A stretch of 64,000 nucleotides of DNA from Kordia sp965224175 (GCF_965224175.1 NZ_OZ245041.1:3100001-3164000), one strand, 5' to 3'. Counted from the first letter of the stretch, positions 1 through 9,999 are shown. Notes: generated by a model from the letters alone, not told the origin. Translations and numbers: made by a program.

Positions 1-989
1 TTATTGTAAATGAGCAGAAAGAGGCAGTTGCTTTTGCTTCAACGCAAGTGGTGACAATTCCCATAGAAACAATTACACAGAACATCAAAATTTCTGAGCG
101 ACTTAAAAAAATAGTCAATAGTTTATTCTGTAACAATTCGCCCAAAATTATGTTTTGCGGAAATATATTTTTGAGTGGAGAATACGGAACATATATCAAA
201 CGAGGAGAAGATACAAATGCGTTGTTTCACGAATTGGTCGCAGCTTTAAAAACCTTAATGAAACAAACCAAAAGACTCCATGCGGTGTTTGTAAAAGATT
301 TTAAAGATACCTCGCTTCCTCTCACCGATCAGTTGAAAGACTATGAGTATTCACCCATGAAGGTTGAACCCAATATGATTATTACCTTAAAACCTGAATG
401 GAAATCTTTTGATGATTATAAAAGTGCGCTCAAATCTAAATATAGAGTCAAAGCAAATAAAGCAGATAGCAAAAGTGAAAATTTGATCGCAAAAGAATTT
501 ACTTATCAAGAAATTGAACAGTATAAAAGTGAATTGCAAGCGTTGTATGAAAACACCATTGCCAACGCAAATTTTAATGCTCAAATTCTCGATTTAGATA
601 CTTATATGGTTCTCAAAAAAACACATGGTGATCAGTTTATTGTAAAAGGGTATTTTTTAGAAGAGGATTTGGTTGGATTTTTGTCTGCGATGCGAAATGG
701 AGATAATTTGGATGCACATTTCATCGGTTTAGATTACGCGCTCAATAAAGAAAATGCAATTTATCCAAGAATCTTAAATGATTATGTGCGTTTGGGTATT
801 TTGCATGGAGCGAAACGTATCAACTTAGGAAGAACCGCTTCTGAGATTAAGAGTACTTTAGGTGCAAAACCACAAGATCTAACTTGCTACATGCGCCACA
901 AAAGACCTTTCATAAATAGTTTGATGAAACCCTTTATCAAAAACATTCGAATTAAAGATTTTAAAGAACATAAACCTTTTAAGAAGTAA
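1..989 (+). CDS. GNAT/FemAB-like acyltransferase, 5'-truncated
   Basis: The reading frame is open from the window edge (codons start at base 3), so the true start lies upstream and the GTG at 48 is only an internal codon. The visible product has about 328 residues. Its C-terminal half shows an acyltransferase-like pattern (a basic stretch KSALKSKYRVKA, then FIGLDYALNKE and INLGRTASEIKSTLGAKP) resembling FemAB/GNAT proteins called peptidoglycan biosynthesis/recognition factors. The family match is from memory. The substrate cannot be told from sequence. It is followed by an intergenic repeat, and the next gene lies on the opposite strand. Confidence 0.6.
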   Translation, partial: IVNEQKEAVAFASTQVVTIPIETITQNIKISERLKKIVNSLFCNNSPKIMFCGNIFLSGEYGTYIKRGEDTNALFHELVAALKTLMKQTKRLHAVFVKDFKDTSLPLTDQLKDYEYSPMKVEPNMIITLKPEWKSFDDYKSALKSKYRVKANKADSKSENLIAKEFTYQEIEQYKSELQALYENTIANANFNAQILDLDTYMVLKKTHGDQFIVKGYFLEEDLVGFLSAMRNGDNLDAHFIGLDYALNKENAIYPRILNDYVRLGILHGAKRINLGRTASEIKSTLGAKPQDLTCYMRHKRPFINSLMKPFIKNIRIKDFKEHKPFKK

Positions 990-1050
990 CTTAGACTTCG
1001 TTAGACTTTTTCGTCTAGTTAAGCATGACGATTTTAAAAAAAAGCATACA

Positions 1051-1104
1051 GTTTCAAACTACTTCTCGACACAAAATTCTTCTAGAATTTCACTCGAAGT
1101 GACG
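1051..1104 (+). repeat. dispersed intergenic repeat, copy A
   Basis: This is a block of about 54 bases running from TTTCAAACTACTTCTCGA to CACTCGAAGTGACG. Similar blocks occur at 4073-4126 and 48781-48843, with an inverted copy at 48729-48780. A half copy (GTCATTTCGAGTGATT) follows at about 1124-1139. All copies are intergenic. The function is unknown; it could be a non-autonomous palindromic element. Confidence 0.6.
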
Positions 1105-1169
1105 TTTCTTTACTGCTAAAATTGTCATTTCGAGTGATTCGTCAAAGTAAATTGTATTGAAATTCTTTT

Positions 1170-2747
1170 TTAAAGAATATAATCTGTGCTTACAAAGTTA
1201 GAGGCTCTCGTTTGCAATAATTCATTTAAGATTTCATTGTTATAGTCGTTGTCTTTAGAAGCTACAAAAGTCCTAATTGAGAACGAACGCAATGCATCAT
1301 GCACACTTAAAGTCGCTACCGCAGAATCTTTTCTTCCTGTAAACGGATATACATCTGGTCCACGTTGACAAGAGCTATTTAAGTTTACACGACATACCAA
1401 ATTCACCAAAGTATCAATTAAAGGCGCAAGTGTTTTGGTGTCTTTACCAAACAAACTTACTTGCTGACCATAATTTGAGGCTGCCATATCATCTAAAGGC
1501 TGTTCAATATCTGAAAATGAAATCACGGGAATTACAGGTCCAAATTGTTCTTCTTCATATACACGCATGTCTTTGGTCACAGGATATAAAACTGCTGGAA
1601 AAATGTAATTATCGGTTGTTTCTCCTCCTTTTTTGTTGATAATTTTTGCACCTTTAGCTTCTGCATCATCAATCAATTCTTGAATATATGCTGGCTTATC
1701 TGGCTCTGGCAATGGTGTTAATTTTGCTCCTTCTTCCCAAGGATTTCCAAATTGCAAAGCATCTACTTTTTCAGAGAAACGCTTGTTGAATTCGTCCACA
1801 ATAGCTTCATGCACATACAATACTTTTAACGCAGTACAACGTTGTCCGTTAAACGAAGTCGCGCCTGCAATACACTCGTTAATTGCCAAATCTAAATCAG
1901 CATCTTTCAACACAATTGCTGGATTTTTAGCTTCTAAACCTAACACCATTCGCAAACGATTACTTTTTGGATGAACACTTTGCAGCGCATTGGCAGATTT
2001 ACTATTTCCAATCAATGCCAACACATCTACACGACCATCTCTCATAATTGGAGAAGCTACTGTTCTTCCACGTCCGTAAATAATGTTTACTACACCTTTA
2101 GGAAAACTATTTTGAAAAGCTTCTAATAATGGAGTTAATAATAAGACGCCAAATTTTGCAGGTTTAAAAATTGTAGTATTCCCCATGATAATCGCAGGAA
2201 TTAGCAACGCAAATGTTTCATTTAATGGATAGTTGTAAGGTCCGAGACACAAAACTACGCCCAATGGTCCACGACGAATATGTGCATTTACACCACCGTG
2301 TTTTTCAAACTTTGCACTATCTCGATCCATCTGAGTATAATCTTCAATGGTGTCATAGATATAAGCTACCGTTCTGTCAAATTCTTTTTCGGAATCGGCT
2401 AAGTTTTTTCCAATTTCCCACATTAGTAGTTTTACAATTTCTTCGCGTTTGGTTTTCATTTGCTCCACAAACTTTTCCATACACGCAATTCTATCTACAA
2501 CCTTCATTGTTGGCCATAAACCTTGTCCTTTGTCATACGCAGAAACAGCAGCGTCTAATGCTTCTAACGCTTCCGTTTCTCCTAGTGTCGGAATTGTTCC
2601 TAGTAATGTTTTTTGATATTTTTCTGTAGAAGAAATCGTTGAATATACTTCAGCCGTTTGACCTGTCCACTTTTTTAACTTACCATTTACTAAATATGTA
2701 TCTTGTGTAATGATCTCTTTTATTTGATATTTTTCGGGAATTTTCAT
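1170..2747 (-). CDS. gapN: NADP-dependent glyceraldehyde-3-phosphate dehydrogenase (non-phosphorylating, GapN type)
   Basis: A 525-residue aldehyde dehydrogenase superfamily protein. GapN oxidises glyceraldehyde-3-phosphate directly to 3-phosphoglycerate with NADP, yielding NADPH in the cytoplasm. Visible ALDH signatures are the oxyanion Asn in GPYNYPLN (about 171-177), the cofactor Lys in IFKPAK (196), the general base Glu272 in LGLEAKN and the nucleophile Cys304 in FNGQRCTALK. Length and the N-terminal segment fit the longer GapN-like clade of Bacteroidetes. The gene starts 23 bases after the ilvA stop, so it may be the distal gene of the ilv transcript. A related aldehyde substrate cannot be excluded. 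Confidence 0.85.
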   Translation of the reverse strand: MKIPEKYQIKEIITQDTYLVNGKLKKWTGQTAEVYSTISSTEKYQKTLLGTIPTLGETEALEALDAAVSAYDKGQGLWPTMKVVDRIACMEKFVEQMKTKREEIVKLLMWEIGKNLADSEKEFDRTVAYIYDTIEDYTQMDRDSAKFEKHGGVNAHIRRGPLGVVLCLGPYNYPLNETFALLIPAIIMGNTTIFKPAKFGVLLLTPLLEAFQNSFPKGVVNIIYGRGRTVASPIMRDGRVDVLALIGNSKSANALQSVHPKSNRLRMVLGLEAKNPAIVLKDADLDLAINECIAGATSFNGQRCTALKVLYVHEAIVDEFNKRFSEKVDALQFGNPWEEGAKLTPLPEPDKPAYIQELIDDAEAKGAKIINKKGGETTDNYIFPAVLYPVTKDMRVYEEEQFGPVIPVISFSDIEQPLDDMAASNYGQQVSLFGKDTKTLAPLIDTLVNLVCRVNLNSSCQRGPDVYPFTGRKDSAVATLSVHDALRSFSIRTFVASKDNDYNNEILNELLQTRASNFVSTDYIL

Positions 2748-2770
2748 GAGGTGTTTTTTATCTTGTTTTA

Positions 2771-4033
2771 TTAAACTAAAAACTGAAATAAATCAGGTTT
2801 ATCATTTAAGTAGTCGCCATAAAAGTTACGTAATTTCATTTTCGTAATCAAAGTTTCTAAATCGCCTGCATTTTTTAATTCTAATCCAACTACGGCAGCA
2901 CCATTTTCACGATTGGTTTTTTTAGTATATTCAAAATATGTGATATCATCTGTCGGCCCTAAAATTTCCGCTACAAATTCACGCAAAGCTCCAGCGCGTT
3001 GTGGAAATTTGATAATGAAGTAATGCTTTAAGTTTGCATAGAGTAATGCACGTTCTTTGATTTCGGCTGTTCTCGTAATATCATTATTACTTCCACTTAT
3101 AACACATATTACGTTTTTTCCTTTTATTTGATCTTGATATTGCGATAATGCACTTAAACTTAATGCTCCTGCAGGCTCAACTACAATTGCTTGACGATTG
3201 TATAAATCTAAAATTGTTTGACACACATTGCCTTCATCAACCGTAACCATGTGGTGTAAATTTTCTTTACAGATAGCAAAGTTCAAATCACCAACACGTT
3301 TTACCGCAGCTCCATCTACAAAGTTTTCAATGTTTTTTAAAGTTGTGTTTCTTTCTTTTTGAATTGATGTTGACATGGAAGGCGCACCTTTTGGCTCTAC
3401 GCCGACAACTTTGGTACTTGGAGACAACATTTTAAACACAGACGACAATCCTGCAGACAATCCGCCGCCGCCAACAGGTACAAATACATAATCGATAGGA
3501 TTTTCTAATTGATTTAAAATTTCCAATCCGATGGTAGCTTGTCCTTCAATGACTTTTTCATCGTTAAACGGATGAATGAATGTTTTGTTTAAACGCTCTG
3601 ATTGTTCCATTGCCGCATGATACGCGTCATCAAATGTATCGCCAATTAAAACTACCTCAACATATTCTTCTCCAAACATTTTGACTTGTTCAATCTTTTG
3701 GTTTGGCGTTGGAGTTGGCATAAATATCGTTCCTTTTATTTGTAATAATTTACATGACAAAGCCACACCTTGCGCATGGTTTCCGGCACTAGCACATACA
3801 ATTTCATTTTCTATTTGTGTTGCTGTTAAAGAAGCAATTTTGTTGTATGCGCCACGAATTTTATACGAACGTACTTGTTGTAAATCTTCTCGTTTTAAGT
3901 AGATATTACAATTAAATTCTCTAGAATAATAATCATTATAACTCAAAGGCGTTACCGAAGCAATGCCTTTGAGTGTTGTTGCAGCTTTTTTAATAGCTGC
4001 TAACGTTGGAGCGTATATTTTTGTGGTTTCCAC
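2771..4033 (-). CDS. ilvA: threonine ammonia-lyase (threonine dehydratase)
   Basis: A 420-residue PLP enzyme that deaminates threonine to 2-oxobutanoate, the committed step of isoleucine synthesis. The PLP lysine lies in QVRSYKIRGAYNK near residue 58, and the phosphate-binding glycine loop is PVGGGGLSAGL. The C-terminal ACT-like regulatory segment (FPQRAGALREFVAEILGP) is shorter than in the 514-residue E. coli enzyme, as in the shorter IlvA form. It sits in the minus-strand ilv cluster, about 210 bases after ilvC and 23 bases before gapN. Isoleucine feedback is expected from the family, not shown here. Confidence 0.93.
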   Translation of the reverse strand: METTKIYAPTLAAIKKAATTLKGIASVTPLSYNDYYSREFNCNIYLKREDLQQVRSYKIRGAYNKIASLTATQIENEIVCASAGNHAQGVALSCKLLQIKGTIFMPTPTPNQKIEQVKMFGEEYVEVVLIGDTFDDAYHAAMEQSERLNKTFIHPFNDEKVIEGQATIGLEILNQLENPIDYVFVPVGGGGLSAGLSSVFKMLSPSTKVVGVEPKGAPSMSTSIQKERNTTLKNIENFVDGAAVKRVGDLNFAICKENLHHMVTVDEGNVCQTILDLYNRQAIVVEPAGALSLSALSQYQDQIKGKNVICVISGSNNDITRTAEIKERALLYANLKHYFIIKFPQRAGALREFVAEILGPTDDITYFEYTKKTNRENGAAVVGLELKNAGDLETLITKMKLRNFYGDYLNDKPDLFQFLV

Positions 4034-4072
4034 AATATGTTGTTTAATTTTTTATTGTTACACTACCATTTA

Positions 4073-4152
4073 ACTTCAAAGTAGTTCTCGATACTATTTT
4101 TTTTACAAAAATCACTCGAACTGACGTTTAATTTTTGAAACGTCAGTTCGAG
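4073..4152 (+). repeat. dispersed repeat copy B with 12-bp inverted repeat
   Basis: Copy B of the intergenic repeat (ACTTCAAAGTAGTTCTCGAT through CACTCGAACTGACG) ends in CTCGAACTGACG at 4115-4126. An exact inverted copy, CGTCAGTTCGAG, follows at 4141-4152 with a 14-base loop. It lies between ilvC and ilvA in the direction of transcription. There is no U-tract, so it is probably a structured spacer and not a terminator. Confidence 0.6.
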
Positions 4153-4245
4153 GAGTTTACGATATGGCAATCTTTAAGAAGTGAGTTTTGTAACTTAAAA
4201 TATCCTCGTAAACTTGTCTCACCACTCAATACTAATATCTCACAT

Positions 4246-5748
4246 CTATACTGCCACAGGCTTTTCATTTTCAACAGCTGTTTTAATGGTTTTCATTGCC
4301 GTCATTGCTGCTCTGAGTCGTTTTCCAACTGCTTCTATCGGATGATTTCTTATAGAATCGTTTACCGCAATTAAATCTAAATTATCAACTGCGTTTGATG
4401 TCGCAAATGATTTACCAATCACAGATGTATCTACTGTTTTCATGAAATCTTCTAGCAAAGGTTTTGCTGCATGATCAAATAAATAACAACCATATTCAGC
4501 TGTATCAGAGATTACTCGATTCATTTCAAACAGTTTCTTTCTAGCAATGGTATTTGCAATTAATGGTAATTCGTGCAATGACTCGTAATAAGCTGAATCT
4601 TCAATAATTCCAGCATTTACCATCGTTTCAAACGCCAATTCTACACCCGATTTTACAAAAGCAACCAATAATACTCCATGATCAAAGTATTCTTGTTCCG
4701 AAATATGATCCGTAGTTAATTTTGTTTTTTCAAAAGCAGTTTCACCTGTTGCTTCACGCCATTTTAGTAAGTTTTTATCATCATTCACCCAATCTTCCAT
4801 CATTGTTTTAGAGAAATGACCTGAAATGATATCGTCCATATGTTTCTCAAATAATGGTTTTAGAATTCCTTTTAATTCTTCAGAAAGTTCAAATGCTTTT
4901 ATTTTTGCAGGATTTGACAAACGATCCATCATATTAGTAATTCCCCCATGTTTCAGTGCTTCCGTTATGGTTTCCCAACCTAATTGAATGAGTTTTGCGG
5001 CATAATTAGCATCTATTCCATCTGTAACCATTTTGTCAAAAGCCAGAATAGAACCTGTTTGTAACACACCACAAAGAATGGTTTGTTCTCCCATTAAATC
5101 ACTTTTTACTTCTGCAATAAACGAAGAAGCTAATACGCCTGCTCTATGTCCGCCTGTAGCAACTGCATAGGCTTTTGCTTGATCCCAACCTTTGTTTTCT
5201 GGATCATTTTCTGGATGTACTGCAATTAATGTTGGGACACCAAAACCACGCTTATATTCTTCACGAACTTCGGTTCCTGGGCATTTTGGCGCTACCATGA
5301 TTACGGTGATGTCTTCACGGATTTTTGTACCTTCTTCCACTATATTAAACCCATGTGAATAACTCAACGTAGCTCCATTTTTCATGAGTGGCATTACAGC
5401 TTTTACTACATTTGTATGTTGTTTATCTGGTGTAAGATTTAATACCAAATCTGCTGTTGGAATGAGTTGTTTATAAGTCCCAACTTTAAAGCCGTGCGAT
5501 GTTGCATTTTGATACGAGTTGCGCTCTTCATCAATAGCAGCTTGTCGTAGTGCATACGAAATATCCAATCCTGAATCGCGCATATTTAATCCTTGATTCA
5601 GTCCTTGCGCACCACAACCGACAATGACTATTTTTTTATCTTTCAGCACTTTGACTCCATCTGTAAATTCAGAAGCATTCATGAATCTACATTTTCCTAA
5701 TTGTGCTAATTGTTCTCGTAATGATAGTGTATTGAAGTAATTTGACAT
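4246..5748 (-). CDS. ilvC: ketol-acid reductoisomerase, class II
   Basis: A 500-residue enzyme that isomerises and reduces acetolactate or acetohydroxybutyrate with NADPH, the second common step of valine and isoleucine synthesis. The Rossmann motif is VGCGAQGLNQGLNMRDSGLD near residues 44-63. Metal-binding acidic residues of the knotted C-terminal domains follow (DLMGEQTILCG and later repeats). The length matches the long class II form of E. coli (about 491) and not the short class I form (about 330). It is preceded by a 201-base gap after ilvN, an unusually wide spacing inside this operon. Confidence 0.95.
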   Translation of the reverse strand: MSNYFNTLSLREQLAQLGKCRFMNASEFTDGVKVLKDKKIVIVGCGAQGLNQGLNMRDSGLDISYALRQAAIDEERNSYQNATSHGFKVGTYKQLIPTADLVLNLTPDKQHTNVVKAVMPLMKNGATLSYSHGFNIVEEGTKIREDITVIMVAPKCPGTEVREEYKRGFGVPTLIAVHPENDPENKGWDQAKAYAVATGGHRAGVLASSFIAEVKSDLMGEQTILCGVLQTGSILAFDKMVTDGIDANYAAKLIQLGWETITEALKHGGITNMMDRLSNPAKIKAFELSEELKGILKPLFEKHMDDIISGHFSKTMMEDWVNDDKNLLKWREATGETAFEKTKLTTDHISEQEYFDHGVLLVAFVKSGVELAFETMVNAGIIEDSAYYESLHELPLIANTIARKKLFEMNRVISDTAEYGCYLFDHAAKPLLEDFMKTVDTSVIGKSFATSNAVDNLDLIAVNDSIRNHPIEAVGKRLRAAMTAMKTIKTAVENEKPVAV

Positions 5749-5949
5749 GATTTTTTATTTTTTGAATCTAGAGTCAGGAGCCCAGAATCTAGACTTGCTC
5801 ACTCTGCTGTTATTTTTTTAGTTTTTATTTGAATTTATCTTGAATCCTTATTCTTGAATTAAAAATTGGAGTTCATTGTTTTATTTTTTTAACTATCCGT
5901 TTTATATGAAATAGTCTAAAATCTAGGCTCTAGATTCTAACATCTTTTT
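5749..5949. other. ilvN-ilvC intergenic spacer with direct repeats
   Basis: No ORF is visible. The spacer holds repeated short words built on TCTAGATTCT: GAATCTAGAGTC near 5764, AGAATCTAGAC near 5782, and TCTAGGCTCTAGATTCTAAC near 5921-5942. Similar iterated words occur in other spacers of the window. It may be inert, or it may form weak mRNA structure between ilvN and ilvC. Confidence 0.4.
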
Positions 5950-6480
5950 TTAATGATTAATCGCTTTTAGCATTTTTGAAATTTTCATTTCTTCCTTGGA
6001 AACCGCAATGCGTCCTGAACGCGTAAATTGCATGATTCCGAACACACTGAGTTCTCTGTAGAGCAGTTCGATTTCTTCTTTGCGTCCCGATTTTTCTATG
6101 ACAAAAAATTGTTTGTTTACCGTGACGATTCTGGAATTGCTGTCTTTGATGATGTTTTGAATTTGGCGTTCATCAAATAGTAAATCAGATTTCATTTTAA
6201 AAATGCAAGATTCTTGATAGATGATTTCTTCTTCAGTATGATAATACGCTTTGATGACTTCGACTTGTTTTTCTATTTGACCAATGATTTTTTTCATTTG
6301 TGTTTCGGTCAAATTCACTACAATTGTCCATTTCGACACATTTTCAATTTCTGAAACAGACGAGTTGATACTTTCAATATTGATGTGTCTTCGCTGAAAG
6401 ATCGCTGAAATTCTATTCAACAATCCGATGTTATTTTCAGTATAAACTGAAACCGTAAATTGTTTGCTTGTTGTTTCCAT
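5950..6480 (-). CDS. ilvN: acetolactate synthase small (regulatory) subunit
   Basis: A 176-residue ACT-domain subunit that activates the catalytic subunit and normally confers valine feedback. The ACT start is visible as FTVSVYTENNIGLLNRISAIFQRR (in part residues 8-31), typical of IlvH/IlvN. The length fits the two-domain regulatory subunit. The start codon lies one base after the ilvB stop, so translational coupling is likely, as expected for two subunits of one complex. Confidence 0.93.
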   Translation of the reverse strand: METTSKQFTVSVYTENNIGLLNRISAIFQRRHINIESINSSVSEIENVSKWTIVVNLTETQMKKIIGQIEKQVEVIKAYYHTEEEIIYQESCIFKMKSDLLFDERQIQNIIKDSNSRIVTVNKQFFVIEKSGRKEEIELLYRELSVFGIMQFTRSGRIAVSKEEMKISKMLKAINH

Positions 6481-6481
6481 A

Positions 6482-8215
6482 TTACGATAATCTTATGTCT
6501 GAAACCGATGCTCCTGTTGGAATCATTGGAAATACATTATCTTCTTTTTCTACACATACTTCTAGGAAATATGCTTCTTTACTTTGCATCATTTCTTGTA
6601 CCGCTTCCGCTAATTCTTCTCTTTTCGTTACACGTCTTGCGTTTAAATGGTACCCTTTTGCAATGGCAACAAAGTCTGGATTTGTCATTTCGGTAGATGC
6701 ATAACGTTTGTCAAAAAACAACTGCTGCCACTGACGTACCATTCCCAAGAAATCATTGTTTAATACCACAATTTTCACAGCCGCTTTTTGCTGAAAAATG
6801 GTTCCTAATTCCTGAATCGTCATTTGATAACCACCATCGCCACATACACAAACTACTTCACGTTCTGGAGCTGCCATTTTTGCGCCAATTGCAGCTGGTA
6901 AACCAAATCCCATGGTTCCTAATCCGCCAGAAGTAATGTTGCTTTTTGTCTGATTGAAATTTGCATAACGACACGCAATCATTTGATGCTGTCCAACATC
7001 TGAAACAATAGCTGCTTCACCTTTACTTTGCGTATTGATTTCTTTCAATACTTCGCCCATCGTCAATCCTTCTTTTGTTGGATGCAAATCGTTTTTGATG
7101 ACTTTTTCGTATTCAATCGTATATAAATCTTTGAATTTTTGACGCCATTCAGGATGTGAATTTTTATTGATGAATGGTAAAATAGCTTGCAGGCTTGCTT
7201 TTGCATCGCCTAAAACTGCTACATCTGTTTTTACATTTTTATCAATTTCCGCAGGATCAATTTCAAAATGGATCACTTTTGCTTGTTTAGCATATGTTGC
7301 TAAGTTTCCTGTAACACGATCATCGAAACGCATTCCGATCGCAATTAAAACATCACATTCATTCGTCAATACATTTGGCGCGTAGTTTCCGTGCATTCCC
7401 ACCATTCCTACATTAAGCGGATGTTCTGTTGGAATTGCTGAAACACCTAAGATTGTCCATGCAGACGGAATTCCTGCTTTTTCAATGAATGCTTTAAATT
7501 CGAATTCTGCTTCACTCAAAATCACACCTTGTCCCCAAACTACTAAAGGCTTTTTTGCTTCATTTATCAATTCTGCGGCAGCGCTCAAAGCATTTTTATC
7601 TGTTTCTGGCACTGCTTTATAACTACGAACACCTGTACATTTCTTGTAGGCAAAGTCAAATTCTTCAAACTGTGCGTCTTTGGTAATGTCAATTAAAACA
7701 GGACCTGGACGACCGCTTTTGGCAATGTAAAATGCTTTTGCTAAGACTTCTGGAATTTCGGAAGCTTTAGTAATTTGATGATTCCATTTGGTTACAGGCG
7801 TAGAAATTCCGACAATATCTGTTTCTTGAAATGCATCACTTCCTAATAAATGTGATGCGACTTGACCTGTGATACATACCATCGGTGTAGAATCGATTTG
7901 TGCGTCGGCAATTCCTGTAATTAAATTTGTAGCTCCAGGACCTGATGTCGCAATTGCCACACCAACTTCTCCTGAGATTCTTGCGTATCCTTGAGCAGCA
8001 TGTGTTGCTCCTTGCTCATGACGTGTGAGAACATGATGTATTTTGTCTTGATATTTGTATAATTCATCATATACAGGCATAATGGCTCCGCCAGGATAAC
8101 CGTATAATGTTTTTACGCCCTCTGCCAACAAACATTTTACAATGGCTTCGCTACCTGAAATGCGTTCTGTTTGCGGAAGTGTTTCTTTTGGTTTTTGTAT
8201 GGTTTTTGTTTCCAT
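6482..8215 (-). CDS. ilvB: acetolactate synthase large (catalytic) subunit, biosynthetic
   Basis: A 577-residue ThDP enzyme condensing pyruvate with pyruvate or 2-oxobutanoate, the first common step for valine, leucine and isoleucine. The ThDP-activating Glu lies in LTRHEQGATHAAQGYAR (near residue 65), and the ThDP/Mg motif is GDGGYQMTIQELGT through VVLNNDFLGMVRQWQQ near residues 455-490. The FAD-binding middle domain is of normal size, and the length fits AHAS (about 570). It lies between ilvD and ilvN in the ilv cluster. The catabolic AlsS form is less likely because a regulatory subunit follows directly. Confidence 0.95.
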   Translation of the reverse strand: METKTIQKPKETLPQTERISGSEAIVKCLLAEGVKTLYGYPGGAIMPVYDELYKYQDKIHHVLTRHEQGATHAAQGYARISGEVGVAIATSGPGATNLITGIADAQIDSTPMVCITGQVASHLLGSDAFQETDIVGISTPVTKWNHQITKASEIPEVLAKAFYIAKSGRPGPVLIDITKDAQFEEFDFAYKKCTGVRSYKAVPETDKNALSAAAELINEAKKPLVVWGQGVILSEAEFEFKAFIEKAGIPSAWTILGVSAIPTEHPLNVGMVGMHGNYAPNVLTNECDVLIAIGMRFDDRVTGNLATYAKQAKVIHFEIDPAEIDKNVKTDVAVLGDAKASLQAILPFINKNSHPEWRQKFKDLYTIEYEKVIKNDLHPTKEGLTMGEVLKEINTQSKGEAAIVSDVGQHQMIACRYANFNQTKSNITSGGLGTMGFGLPAAIGAKMAAPEREVVCVCGDGGYQMTIQELGTIFQQKAAVKIVVLNNDFLGMVRQWQQLFFDKRYASTEMTNPDFVAIAKGYHLNARRVTKREELAEAVQEMMQSKEAYFLEVCVEKEDNVFPMIPTGASVSDIRLS

Positions 8216-8304
8216 AATTCTATTTTTTTAAGCCGATTTATTTTTATTTATCGACATTGAGATTCCCACTCTCGTTTCGATTTCGCTCAACGTTCGCACG
8301 GGAA

Positions 8305-8330
8305 TGATGAGTTTTAATTAAAACTCATCA
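8305..8330. repeat. 26-bp perfect palindrome over the ilvD stop codon
   Basis: The two arms TGATGAGTTTTAA and TTAAAACTCATCA are exact complements. The palindrome covers the last codons and stop of ilvD. In mRNA it would form an 11-bp stem with an AATT loop in the 102-base ilvD-ilvB spacer. The same spacer also holds a weak CCCAC...GGGAAT pair near 8265-8304. There is no U-tract on the coding side, so this is an mRNA processing or polarity element at most. Confidence 0.6.
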
Positions 8331-9997
8331 GTTACGCATCCTTTGGATGCAGATGATACTGTTTTTGCATATTTGTATAATACACCGCGCTCAAATTTGA
8401 GTTCTGGTGCTTTCCATTGTTTTCTACGTTCTTGGAGTTCTTCTTCATAAACTTCCAGACGTATCGTGTTCGTTTCTGCATCAATAGTGATGATATCGCC
8501 ATCTTTTACTAAGGCAATGGTTCCGCCTTCTTGTGCTTCTGGTGTAATGTGCCCGACGACAAAACCATGTGTTCCTCCCGAAAAACGTCCGTCTGTAATT
8601 AATGCGACATCTTTTCCTAAACCTGCTCCCATGATTGCAGCTGTTGGTTTGAGCATTTCAGGCATTCCTGGACCGCCTTTTGGTCCTTCATACCGAATGA
8701 CGACTACATCTCCTTTTTGTACTTTTCCATCGCGAATTCCATCATTAGCTTCGTATTCTCCTTCAAACACTTTGGCTTTTCCTGTGAATGTTAATCCTTC
8801 TTTTCCTGTAATTTTTGCGACACTTCCTTCACTTGCTAGATTTCCATATAGCATACGCAAGTGTCCTGAAAGTTTTATTGGGTTTTCTATAGGTTTGATT
8901 ACATCCTGACCTTCCGTTAAATCGTCAACATCTAATAAGTTTTCAGCAATCGTTTTTCCTGTTACCGTCATACAATCACCATGTAATAATCCTTTCTTTA
9001 GTAGATATTTTAATACTGCTGGAATTCCACCAACCGCGTGTACATCTTCCATTAGGTATTTTCCGCTTGGTTTTAAGTCTGCTAGAAATGGAGTTGTGTC
9101 ACTTATTTTTTGAAAGTCTTCCAGGGTAAAATCAATTTGCGCTGCTCTGGCAATCGCTAAGAAATGTAATACTGCATTGGTTGATCCACCAAGAATTGTT
9201 ACTAAACGTACTGCATTTTCTAATGATTTTCGCGTAATGATATCAGATGGTTTGATATCTTTTTCGAGTAATACACGAATGGCTTCTCCTGCTGCTATTG
9301 ATTCTTGCTTTTTTGCATCACTCAACGCAGGGTTTGACGAATTGAACGGTAAAGTCATTCCTAGCGCTTCTATAGCAGAAGCCATTGTATTTGCCGTATA
9401 CATTCCGCCACAAGCACCAGCACCTGGACATGCTTTTTCAACGATGTTTTGATATTCTGTTTCGTCCATTGTGCCAGCAACTTTGCTTCCCCATGCTTCA
9501 AAAGCTGAAACAACATCTAGTTTTTTACCATTGTGACAACCTGAATCAATGGTTCCTCCATAGACTAGAATACTTGGACGATTAAGGCGAATCATTGCCA
9601 TTAATGCTCCAGGCATATTTTTGTCGCAACCTACAACCGTAATTAATCCGTCATAACTCATGGCTTGCACAACCGTTTCCATTGAATCCGCGATGATATC
9701 ACGTGATGGCAACGAATAACGCATTCCTGGTGTTCCCATAGAAATTCCATCACTTACGCCAATTGTATTGAAGATTAAACCAACAACGTCTTCATTTTTG
9801 GTTCCTTGTTTGGCTAGTTTTGCCAAATCGTTTAAGTGCATGTTACATGGGTTTCCTTCGTATCCTGTACTTGCAATTCCGATGATAGGTTTATAAAAGT
9901 CTTCTTTGGTTAATCCTATGGCATGCAACATGGCTTGCGCTGCTGGTTGCGTGGGATCTTGTGTGACTGTTTTGCTGTATTTATTTAGATTGTTCAT
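8318..9997 (-). CDS. ilvD: dihydroxy-acid dehydratase
   Basis: A 559-residue Fe-S dehydratase converting dihydroxy acids to the 2-oxo acid precursors of valine and isoleucine. Cluster-ligating cysteines are visible in GCDKNMPGA (about 122) and in CPGAGACGGMYTANTM (about 195). The C-terminal signature is DGRFSGGTHGFVVGHITPEA. The length is normal for IlvD. The stop of ilvE lies two bases upstream of the ATG, showing tight linkage. The Fe-S cluster makes the enzyme oxygen-sensitive, which is family knowledge. Confidence 0.95.
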   Translation of the reverse strand: MNNLNKYSKTVTQDPTQPAAQAMLHAIGLTKEDFYKPIIGIASTGYEGNPCNMHLNDLAKLAKQGTKNEDVVGLIFNTIGVSDGISMGTPGMRYSLPSRDIIADSMETVVQAMSYDGLITVVGCDKNMPGALMAMIRLNRPSILVYGGTIDSGCHNGKKLDVVSAFEAWGSKVAGTMDETEYQNIVEKACPGAGACGGMYTANTMASAIEALGMTLPFNSSNPALSDAKKQESIAAGEAIRVLLEKDIKPSDIITRKSLENAVRLVTILGGSTNAVLHFLAIARAAQIDFTLEDFQKISDTTPFLADLKPSGKYLMEDVHAVGGIPAVLKYLLKKGLLHGDCMTVTGKTIAENLLDVDDLTEGQDVIKPIENPIKLSGHLRMLYGNLASEGSVAKITGKEGLTFTGKAKVFEGEYEANDGIRDGKVQKGDVVVIRYEGPKGGPGMPEMLKPTAAIMGAGLGKDVALITDGRFSGGTHGFVVGHITPEAQEGGTIALVKDGDIITIDAETNTIRLEVYEEELQERRKQWKAPELKFERGVLYKYAKTVSSASKGCVTDEF

Positions 9998-9999
9998 TT

